64,000 nucleotides of DNA, from positions 162,151,142 to 162,215,141 of the forward strand of contig NC_071354.1 of assembly GCF_943734655.1 (NCBI RefSeq). The letters are read 5' to 3'. The notes under the pieces were generated by a model that did no database searches, was not told the DNA's origin, and saw nothing but the letters and a program-made list of their open reading frames with translations. Positions 55,931 through 64,000 of this stretch are shown here, piece after piece; the first letter of the stretch is position 1, and each line of letters begins with the position of its first letter. This DNA is from Sabethes cyaneus. Its lineage: Eukaryota > Arthropoda > Insecta > Diptera > Culicidae. A program made the position numbers and the translations under genes.

Positions 55931-56203
55931 ATGAAACTCACTCTAGTGCTTCTGTTCGTTGGCCTGATTTGTGCTGTATATGCCCAGGATGCCACCAAGG
56001 ATGCTAAGGATGCAGCTGATAAAGCAAAGACTGAAGCGCCCGATGCGTCCAAGCTAGGAAAGGATGCTACGACAACTCCGGATCCGAAGGATGCCTCCAA
56101 AAAGGCGGATGATGCCTCCGGTAAGGGTAAAGATGCTGCTGCCAAGGCAAAGGATGATCTCTCCGCAGCTGGTAAGAAGTTACAGGATAGTTTCAAACTG
56201 TGA
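55931..56203 (+). CDS. Small secreted Lys/Ala/Asp-rich protein (90 aa)
   Basis: The 90-codon frame begins with a clear signal peptide (MKLTLVLLFVGLICAVYA), probably cut before QDATKD. The mature part of about 72 residues has no cysteine and is made almost wholly of Lys, Ala, Asp, Thr, Ser and Gly, with repeated KDA/KDAA steps that would form a charged helix. The gene is a single exon with a TATA box and initiator upstream and AATAAA at 56275. It lies 290 bp before prophenoloxidase on the same strand. I recognise no family; a haemolymph or cuticle-associated peptide is only a guess. The gene itself is well supported, its function is not. Confidence 0.82.
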   Translation: MKLTLVLLFVGLICAVYAQDATKDAKDAADKAKTEAPDASKLGKDATTTPDPKDASKKADDASGKGKDAAAKAKDDLSAAGKKLQDSFKL

Positions 56204-56274
56204 GAGCTTTGCTAGTTTTTAACCTATGAAGAAAGAGGAAAAGTGGCAGCAATGATAATGTGATCTGCAATAGC

Positions 56275-56280
56275 AATAAA
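56275..56280 (+). terminator. Polyadenylation signal AATAAA
   Basis: Canonical AATAAA 72 bp after the stop codon of the small secreted protein gene. Confidence 0.7.
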
Positions 56281-56408
56281 AACAAATAACAATCAGTGGA
56301 TAGAAGTTGTTTCGAAATCTCCAAAAATCCGAAAGTAGTCCAAAAAGAGAGTTGATAAAAAGCATGTGTTTGCGGTTAAAACGCATTTGCGGTTGATTGC
56401 TTATGTAC

Positions 56409-56440
56409 TATAAAAGCGAATCCGTCATCGAGTTAGTTAG
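56409..56440 (+). promoter_or_regulatory. TATA box of the prophenoloxidase gene
   Basis: TATAAAAG at 56409-56416 lies 78 bp before the start codon. Transcription should begin around 56435-56442 (GTTAGTTAGTCA). Confidence 0.7.
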
Positions 56441-56493
56441 TCAAAAACTTTTCTCCTAGCAAGTGGTTCATTTCTTTATCTCGTAAACGTACA

Positions 56494-58742
56494 ATGGCTG
56501 AGCCGAACAATCTTCTAGCCCTTCTCCAGCGACCGTTGGAGCCCACATTTTTGCCAAAAAATGAGGGAAAAACAGTCATTGACCTCCCCGACGATTATCT
56601 TACCGATCGTTATCGTCCTATTGGTGCTGAACTGCAGTCGCGCTTTTCGGAGGATGCTGAACAGAGGATTCCGATCCGTAGTGTTGCTCCCCCGGATCTG
56701 TCGTTTGCAAACGGAATCGATCGACGAGGCGCATTCTCGCTGTTTGTACCGAAACATCGGGACGCCGCAGCGGCTTTGATCACCTTGTTCATAAACCAAC
56801 CGGACATAACCGCCCTGATGAGTGTTGCCACCTACTGCCGTGATCGGTTGAATCCTGTGCTGTTCCAGTACGGTTTAGCCGTGGCTATTCAACATCGACC
56901 AGATACGAAGGATGTCAACATCCCATCGATTGTTTCCCTATTTCCGGATCAGTTTGTAGACCCGGCTGTGTTTCCAAAACTGCGCGAAGAGGGATCCGTT
57001 GTTCAGCAAGCTAATAGAGTAAGTGATTAATTTGAATGATTTGGACTAGTAACTAGCGTGGCAATGTCATTTACAGATGGTAATTGATGTTCCACCGAAC
57101 TACACCGCTTCCGATCGAGAGGAGGAGCAGCGCCTAGCGTACTTCAGAGAAGATATCGGTGTCAATATGCACCATTGGCACTGGCATTTGGTATATCCTG
57201 GCGATGGGCCAGATGCCGTTGTGCGAAAGGATCGTCGGGGAGAACTTTTTTATTACATGCACAGCCAACTGATTGCACGTTTCAATATTGAACGGTTTTG
57301 CAATCAGCTGGGTAGCGTCAAGCATTTCAATAACTACCGTGAGACTATCCCACAAGCTTACTTCCCGAAAATGATTCGAAGTTCAAATAATCGCTCGTAC
57401 CCTGGAAGACACGCCAATATAACATTGCAGGATGTGAATCGTATCGATAACGATACAATAGTTCAGATCAACGATTTGGAACGTTGGCGTGATCGGATCC
57501 TGGAAGCAATTGATCAAGGATTTGTACTTGATCGCTCTGGAAACCAAATCAGGCTCGACGAAGTGAAAGGAATCGACATCCTGGGTGACATAATAGAAGC
57601 TTCTAGTTTAACTCCCAACAGGCAGTTGTACGGAAGTCTGCATAACATGGGTCACAACGTGATTGCATACGTGCATGATCCAGATTATCGCTACTTGGAG
57701 GATTATGGAGTTATGGGTGATGTTACAACGGCAATGCGCGATCCCATTTTCTACCGTTGGCATGGTATGATTGATGAAATTTTCCGCCGTCATAAAGATC
57801 GCCTAGCTCCGTACACCGCTGCCCAGTTGTCATTCCCTGGTGTCACGGTTAACTCTGTAGGTGTTCAGTTGAACCGTGCCAATACACCGCCCAATGTTTT
57901 GCTGACCTATTGGCAGCGGTCACAATTGGATCTTGCTTCCGGACTGGATTTTGGACCACAGGGTAATGTATTTGCATCGTTCACCCATCTACAGCATGCT
58001 CCATTTTCGTTCCGCGTGGAAGTCAACAACGATACCGGGGAGATGCGTCGTGGTACGCTGCGAATTTGGATCGCTCCCAAAGTGGACGAGCGTGGCACTC
58101 CTCTATCGTTCCGTGAACAACGATTATATTTCGTGGAAATGGATACCTCCACTGTAACTTGTAAGATTAACAATACATAATACAAGTTCGAATCGGATAC
58201 TAATCCTACTTTTTTTTAGTGAGCCCTGGTGTAAACACTATCGTGCGTCGATCGGATCAATCTAGCGTTACGATTCCATATGAGCGTACCTTCCGTGCCG
58301 TTGGATCAAGTTCGATGCCCAGCGATCCAAAAGCGCTGGCTCAATTCCGCTTCTGTGGATGTGGTTGGCCTCAACATATGTTAATACCGAAAGGAGCTGC
58401 CGGTAATGGTGTTCAATTCGATATCTTTGCCATGGTGTCGGACTATACGAATGATGCTGTCGTTCAGCCAACCCAGCAGTAAGTAATAGAATGGTCGCAA
58501 AAAAATTATAGTTTGCTAATGTTGTAACCGATTGTTCCAGAGAGGGACCATGCGATGATGCTCACTCGTTCTGTGGCCTACGGGACAAACTCTATCCGGA
58601 CAAGCAAGCCATGGGATTCCCCTTCGATCGGTCGACGCCGGCTGCGATTGCCACCTTGCAGGACTTTATCAGCCCCAATTCCAATATGCGAACGGGAACC
58701 ATCCAGGTGAAGTTCAGCAACACAACCATCGCTCGTACTTGA
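56494..58742 (+). CDS. PPO: Prophenoloxidase, four exons, complete
   Basis: Exons are 56494-57018, 57077-58160, 58220-58478 and 58541-58742. All introns are GT/AG, of 58-62 bp, and the product is 689 aa, the normal length. The enzyme is a haemolymph zymogen; after cleavage it hydroxylates monophenols and oxidises diphenols to quinones for melanisation and wound repair (family knowledge). The activation site is Arg50-Phe51 (LQSRFSED). Copper site A has His208, His212 (HHWHWH) and His237 (YYMHSQ). Copper site B has His364, His368 (LHNMGH) and His404 (YRWHGM). The conserved CGCGWPQHM motif is at about 582-590. No signal peptide is present, as expected for insect prophenoloxidases. No defect is visible; codon positions are clean throughout. 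Confidence 0.97.
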
Positions 58743-58814
58743 ATTTCTTGCTAGTTCTATTCGATAATACAGCATAATAATTGATGCAACATTGCAATAT
58801 ACAAATGGTTTTTT

Positions 58815-59120
58815 TTATTCACTACTAATCAAATCACCTTCATACACGCTCGGTATAGCGTTCTCATCGAATGCAATTTCCCAGCAATCGTTGATGGGAA
58901 GCCAAGATTTAATCAATGGTTTTAGTAAATAATGTGCTCGTTCCGGTTCGTCATCATGGCTGGGTGCTTTCACTACTTTATTCAACGTGCCCACAACAAT
59001 GTTTAGGGATTGACCGGGACGATAGGCGTTATGTGTGTCGACGTAGGCAGTGTCAAGCGCCATCCGGGATGGTATCTTCAAACACAACCAGAGCAAGGCG
59101 ATTACATTGAATTTAATCAT
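58815..59120 (-). CDS. Small predicted secreted protein (101 aa), function unknown
   Basis: From the ATG at 59120 the frame begins MIKFNVIALLWLCLKIPSRM, a plausible signal peptide, followed by a mixed-composition domain (YRPGQSLNIVVGTL, HYLLKPLIKSWLPINDCWEI) and the end DLISSE. An in-frame ATG further upstream (59198) exists, but starting there would bury the signal peptide. The stop overlaps an AATAAA string. It converges on prophenoloxidase with 72 bp between stops. I recognise no family. It has a single cysteine in the mature part. Confidence 0.65.
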   Translation of the reverse strand: MIKFNVIALLWLCLKIPSRMALDTAYVDTHNAYRPGQSLNIVVGTLNKVVKAPSHDDEPERAHYLLKPLIKSWLPINDCWEIAFDENAIPSVYEGDLISSE

Positions 59121-59601
59121 AATATCGCGATTGTCTGAAAAGCTTTGATTAATTGACTGTGGGATATTTAAGTTAGATGCTTTTAGAAGGCTTGTCATCG
59201 AAATAAAATGTGCTTATATTGCCGCCTGTATACCATTTTGCCCGATGGATGATCGACAGTTATCGAATGCATCGATAGACAATGATAAAAAACTAAAACT
59301 GGTACAAAATAGCACAGGAATACATAATACACTCGTCGTTATTTAATCAAGTGTGCATGTCACTGTGAGACAAATTGAGATGAAAAAAATCATTCTGCAG
59401 AAGAGAGCTGCCGATTTCGACCGATCAAACAACTGTAATACAAATAACTTGAGGAATGATAACTATTCAATATGTTGTTTGCAAAAAAATTGTAATTATT
59501 ATTAAATCGTTCAGATTTACTTTGCAATACAGATTTGCGCACATTCCTATTAAGAAAATCTCGCTGATCGATTATTTTTATAATTGACTCGTAAGAACTT
59601 A
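59121..59601. other. Upstream region of the small secreted gene, nothing else seen
   Basis: AT-rich; no element recognised before the DD37E transposon terminus near 59602. Confidence 0.35.
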
Positions 59602-60715
59602 AAGGGTGTCTCACATCGAATTGCACCACAGAATAAACGCTGTAGAAAATTACCTAATTGACCGATCCGTTTCAAACTTTCAGACAACAAAATATAACCC
59701 ATTAGTAAGCTTTTGGCATATTTATTTCATTTAACTTGAACCCCATAACCGTATGCTCGCACCTTACGCTTAACTCCATTAAAAAAGTATTATACAACCT
59801 GGCTACAGCTTCTTCTGTACGGAAACCCACTTTTTCCTTCATGTCTTCCTCAGATTTGACCTCCTTGGGATGTTTCTGTAATGTCTGCTTGGTAATAGTC
59901 TAGTATTTTTCGATGGGCCTTAGTTCCGGTGCGTTGGGGGGGTTCAAGTCCTTGGGTACGAAAGTGACCCCGTTGGCTGCTTACCACTCCAGGACATCTT
60001 TTGAACAGTGGTACGAATCTAGATCCGGTCAGAAGATCATAGGGCCCTCGTGTTGCATGAACAGAGGAAGCAGACGCTTCTGCAGACACTCCTTAAGGTA
60101 GAACCACTGACGAACTGACATGACACATAGTAGAAAATCATTTAAAAACTATCGTCCTACACATTTTGCTTGCACACTAGCACCCTCTGTTATGCATGTT
60201 GCGGAGTAGCTTGCATTTGCAGGGTTTTATGCTGTAGGGTTTATACATTTGTATGGTTTTATACTGAAAACTCGAAGCAACACTCACGCGCCGCGGTGTG
60301 GCCATGCTGCGAAACATGCTTTTTTGAAAAATGAGTGGTTCTTGATTGGACGATGGAATTAACGCGAGTGTCTCATCTATTTGTCTGTGGTAGAACTGCT
60401 CGTTTACAATTCCGGGTGTCACGACCAGCACACTTCGTTTGCCACATGAGCAGATCACTAGCCAAATCATGTATTTCTTGTCAAACTTTGAAAGTTACTG
60501 CATTCTTACTTCCTCTGGAAAATCAAACTTGTGCTGGACGGGGAACTATACAGTAGCCCCGGAAGCTGCCGAAAGTCCGCCTTGACGTAAGTCTCATCAT
60601 TCATGATGCAAGAGTTGAGGATCTTCCAAGTGCTGGCGCAAAATAAATTCCCGACGGTGATTTTCGGGTGACTGACCGCGACAAAAGTAGAGTGTAAACA
60701 ATACACTCTAAACTA
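59602..60715 (-). pseudogene. DD37E (ITmD37E-type) transposase, dead
   Basis: The right end of the transposon reads AGGGTGTCTCACATCGAATT near 59602. On the minus strand the transposase shows MNDETYVKADFRQLPGLLYS (60600s), with the first catalytic Asp, and CSCGKRS. After an insertion it continues FYLKECLQKRLLPLFMQHEG, PDLDSYHCSKDVLEW and NPPNAPELRPIEKY. Between the Asp of PDL and the Glu of RPIE there are 37 codons, the DD37E signature described from mosquitoes. Three expected Trp codons are now TGA, TAA and TAG, and the element is split by a MITE and cut at its 5' side by the R1-type LINE tail. Confidence 0.88.
60106..60388. mobile_element. 283-bp MITE with 8-bp target duplication inside the DD37E transposase
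   Basis: GGTAGAAC lies on both sides (60098-60105 and 60389-60396). The ends CACTGACGAACTGACATGAC and, reversed, CACAGACAAATAGATGAGAC match at most positions. Its centre resembles that of the MITE at 49890-50166 (CACTAGCACCCTCTGTTATG). An 8-bp duplication fits hAT or P superfamilies; the CACAG end favours P slightly. Confidence 0.82.
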
Positions 60716-60716
60716 C

Positions 60717-63700
60717 ATTTTTTTTTTTTTTTTTTTAACGAGTAGGGAAATCTGCTATCAGACACCTGAGAAGACAACTCAGGGAGTGGGGTTTGGTATC
60801 CCGACCCCCCTACTGGGGCGTGAGGATCCAGACCCACTAAAACCCTACTCGAGTCTCCAGCCTCAATCCCCCCTGGAACCACCTTATCGGTATTACTTCA
60901 GGGAGGGGCTATTGTGCTTAACGCACGCTCTTAGATAACTACTGGACTATGGTAGTTAGGCTGTTTATTCGCCGTTGATCGGCTTTCCAGCGGTTTTGTA
61001 GCTCAAGTACGATCTGGGTAGCAGCCGCATTGACCGCACCCCAGACGTCCGAGCTAGAACACATCCTTTGGACTAAGTTATCCGGAGTAGTGTCCTTTCC
61101 GCTAACTGCCATCATGTTGCTTCTCACGCCCTCGAAACGAGGGCATATGAAGAAAGCATATTCTGCAGTTTCCTCAACATCCGCGCATTCGGGACACTCG
61201 GGGGACTCCGCATGCCCAAATTTGTGCAGATACTGTCTAAAACAACCATGCCCTGACAGAATCTGTGTCAGGTGGAAGTTGACTTCGCCATGACGCCTGT
61301 TGACCCATCCGGATAGTTCCGGGATAAGTCTATGTGTCCACCGGCCTTTTGTGGAATCAGACCATGCCCGCTGCCATGTGATCATCGAGGCCGATCTTGT
61401 GGTACTCCGTATGCCTCTAGTTCCACGTTGGTTGAAGCACTCTACGTCCTCGCTGATGATGATACCAATAGGCATCATACCCGCTAAGACGCAGATTGCG
61501 TCATGTGAAACTGTGCGGTACGCACTCGCCACTCTTAAGCACATGAGACGATAGGTGCTTTCCAGCTTGGCTAGATAGCTTTTGGTACCTAACGCCGATG
61601 ACCACACCGGCCCGCCATACCTGAGTATGGACTGGACCACGTTGGCTAAAAGCCTTCGCTTGCTGCCATATACCGCAGAGCTATTAGACATCATACGAGA
61701 CAATGCCGAAATAGCTGTGGAAGCCTTCTTGCAGGCATAGTCGACGTGGCTCCCGAACTTGAGCTTGTCGTCGACCATGACTCCAAGGAGTTTTAAGAAC
61801 CGCGTTGACGAAATAGTGCAGTCCCCGACACTGATATTTGCTTGCTGCACCGACTTGCGGTTGTTAACCACGATAACCTCCGTTTTATGATGCGCTAGGT
61901 CCAGTTTCCTGGATCGCATCCAATCTTCAACAATGCTTATAGAGTGGGCAGCCGTCAACTCAACCTCTCTGATAGATTCACCGTAGACTTCCAAGGTGAT
62001 ATCGTCCGCAAAGCCGACAATCAACACCCCTACCGGAAACTTTAGCTTCAACACCTCGTCATACATGACGTTCCACAACACCGGGCCCAGTATGGAACCT
62101 TGCGGAACCCCTGAGGTGATTGGAACGCATTTCTGACCCTCCTCCGTGTTGTAGCATAGCACACGATTCTGGAAATAATTTTCCAGAATTCTGTACAGCG
62201 ACACCGGCACTTGGACGTTCCGAAGCGAGCTGGCTATGGAGTCCCAGCTAGCGCTATTAAACGCATTTCTCACGTCGAGCGTGACAACTGCGCAATAACA
62301 AATACCTGTCCTCTTGGGCTGGATTGCCACCTCGGCTGTCTTAGTGACAGACAAGATGACATCCACCGTAGATTTGCCTTTTCGGAAGCCGAATTGGTTC
62401 CTTGACAGACCGTTTGTACCCTCCGTGTACTGTACGAGTCTGTTAAGGATAACCCTCTCCAGCACCTTGCCGGCAGCATCGAGTAGACAGATCGGCCTAT
62501 ATGACGAGGGGACACCCGGAGGTTTTCCCGGCTTCGGCAATAGGACCAGGTTCTGTCGCTTCCATCTGTCCGGGAAGTGGCCAGCTTCCAGGCATCTATT
62601 CATTACTGCCCCGAATAATTCGGGAGCCTCTAAAATAGCCGCTTTAATGGCCATATTCCTGGCCCCGGTGCCTTGCTCACCTTTAGGGATTTAGCGATAT
62701 CAATGAGTTCCTCGTTCGTAATCGTCACTTCCTCCCCGACCTCCAAACCGCCGTCGCCCACGTTACTTTGGATGTTCGGCTGGGAGGCCGACCATCCTAC
62801 GCTATGGTCTGAGATACTGGAACGTCGGCCGTGGGACGACTCAGCGGCCTGGGGCCAGGGCCTTGGCTCGTGGCGCGGAAAGAGGCCCTCGATGATCCGC
62901 TCCAGCATCTCTGGCGATTGCTCAACGGGCGCCATCACACCCTTGGTCTTTGCCATTACGACTCTGTAGGCATCACCCCACGGGTTCGCATTGGCACTAG
63001 CACATAACCTTTCAAAGCAGTCTCGTTTACTAGCTTTTATCCCGCTCTTAAGCGCTGCGCGTGCAGTAACAAGTGCTACTCGACATTCAGCCCTGCTTTC
63101 ATCCGAACGAGCTCTTTGCATAATTCTCCTCGCACGAAAGCACGCTCCGCGGAGTTCCGCAATTTCACCTGTCCACCAGTAAGCCGGTGACCTGCCATAC
63201 CTAGGACGACCTTTCCTAGGCATGGTAGCGTCACATGCTCGCGACAGTACCTCAACCAAATGATCAGCGTTCGGATCGGGCATACCGCGATCACCGCACT
63301 CTCTCCGGATCGCTTCCACAAATACTTCGGGATCGAAGTATGATGTCTTCCATCCACGGGTGGTTGGAGTGTTGGCCCTACTCGCCGCCTGCCGCCTCGT
63401 TATCTGACCGACACCATAGCGGACCGCCTGATGGTCACTGTGAGTGTAGCCATTATCTACCCTCCAGTCTCCTATCAGACCAGGACTGCCGAAAGTCACG
63501 TCGATGATAGATTCCGCACCGTTCCTACTGAAGGTACTTGTGTTGCCGACGTTGGCCAGATCTACGTTAAGCTTTGCCAGAGCTTCAAGCAGAATCCGAC
63601 CCCTATGGTTCGTGCGACGACTTCCCCACTCTACCGCCCAAGCGTTAAAGTCGCCCGCCACAACCACTGGCCTTAAACCAGTCAGCACCACTGATACTCG

Positions 63701-64000
63701 GTCTACCATCCGCGTAAACTGCTCGATAGACCAACTCGGCGGAGCATAACAACTGCAGTAGAACACTCCACCCACTTTGGCAACCGCAAATCCCTCGTCT
63801 GCAGTCGACACAACCTCCTGAACCGGGAACCTGCTTGTTGTCCATATAGCCGCCGTCGCAGACCTATCCGAGACCCAGTTGCCGTTTCCGGCAGGGACGC
63901 GATATGGATCCGAGACTATGGCAATGTCCATTGCAGACTCAGAAACTGCTTGGTGTAACAGCTGCTGAGCCGTGCTGCAGTGGTTCAGGTTGAGTTGTGT
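60717..64000 (-). mobile_element. R1-clade LINE with poly(A) tail, cut by the window edge
   Basis: The 3' end is a 20-nt poly(A) (plus-strand T run 60717-60737), preceded by a 200-bp 3' UTR. ORF2 fills the rest and is still open at the right edge, so the 5' end, ORF1 and any target duplication are outside. It is inserted in, or next to, the 5' side of the dead DD37E transposon. Confidence 0.88.
60939..64000 (-). pseudogene. R1-clade LINE ORF2: endonuclease and reverse transcriptase, one frameshift
   Basis: From the right edge inward the reading gives LNLNHCSTAQQLLHQAVSE (the typical start of the endonuclease), GDFNAWAVEWGS, ESIIDVTFGS and HSDHQAVRY. Near 62665-62690 the conserved PGPDGI block reads PGPGIW and the frame ends at 62630. 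It resumes in another frame at MAIKAAILEAPELF, so roughly ten bases look lost. The reverse transcriptase follows: SSYRPICLLDAAGKVLER, FGFRKGKSTVDV, SGVPQGSILGPVLW and GFADDITLEVYG. The C-terminal zinc-knuckle is HAESPECPECADVEETAEYA. Otherwise it is intact. Family placement as R1 clade is by resemblance. Confidence 0.9.

Noticed and set aside
58815..59198. Longer 127-codon version of the small secreted protein
   Set aside because: Its first 26 residues would bury a good signal peptide beginning at the internal ATG (59120).

Overview
The window looks like nuclear DNA of a culicine mosquito; the species cannot be fixed from the sequence. The base composition is AT-rich and there are short spliced genes with GT/AG introns of 50-65 bp. 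An insect prophenoloxidase gene is present, together with transposon families known from mosquitoes: JAM1-like RTE LINEs, a DD37E and a DD37D IS630-Tc1-mariner transposase, and many MITEs. There is no sign of bacterial or organellar sequence, and I found no rRNA, no functional tRNA gene and no CRISPR array.

Only four host genes can be supported, all in the right-hand third. At 44901-46017 (minus) lies a four-exon gene for the RAB6-interacting golgin GORAB (311 aa). At 55931-56203 (plus) is a small secreted Lys/Ala/Asp-rich protein with its own TATA box. At 56494-58742 (plus) is a complete four-exon prophenoloxidase gene (689 aa) with both copper sites and the activation site. At 58815-59120 (minus) is a small predicted secreted protein convergent with it. 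Prophenoloxidase is the haemolymph zymogen of melanisation; the two small secreted genes beside it have no recognised function.

Everything else is a layered graveyard of mobile elements. From 2672 to 10958 two Helitron-like (mini-me-like) elements stand head to tail. Each begins with a TCTG microsatellite and is filled with degenerate 140-150 bp tandem modules; the first is split by a full-length RTE LINE (3472-6773) with an intact 1004-codon ORF and a perfect 13-bp target duplication. From 17428 to 23715 an RTE-like element carries an internal tandem duplication, and one copy is split by a 1.8-kb TA-duplicating transposon; the whole is bracketed by inverted GGCATAATG-rich arms. From 27714 to 37905 lie two PIF/Harbinger-type elements in inverted orientation, a deleted Ty3/gypsy element, a mariner copy split by a 2.1-kb insertion whose end is an uninterrupted (TAG)447 array, and R1-like LINE debris. 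From 40029 to 44170 are RTE copies and a nested piggyBac-type MITE. From 46461 to 54770 is a nest of MITEs with CACAGAGAACAG ends, a 217-bp fold-back element, a pogo-like element holding (AC)200, and a GGGTAA-ended element. From 59602 to the right edge lies a dead DD37E transposon and an R1-clade LINE that runs off the window.

The mobile elements have repeatedly used each other as landing pads. Several insertions can be proven from inside the window because the empty target survives in a second copy, or because target duplications are intact.
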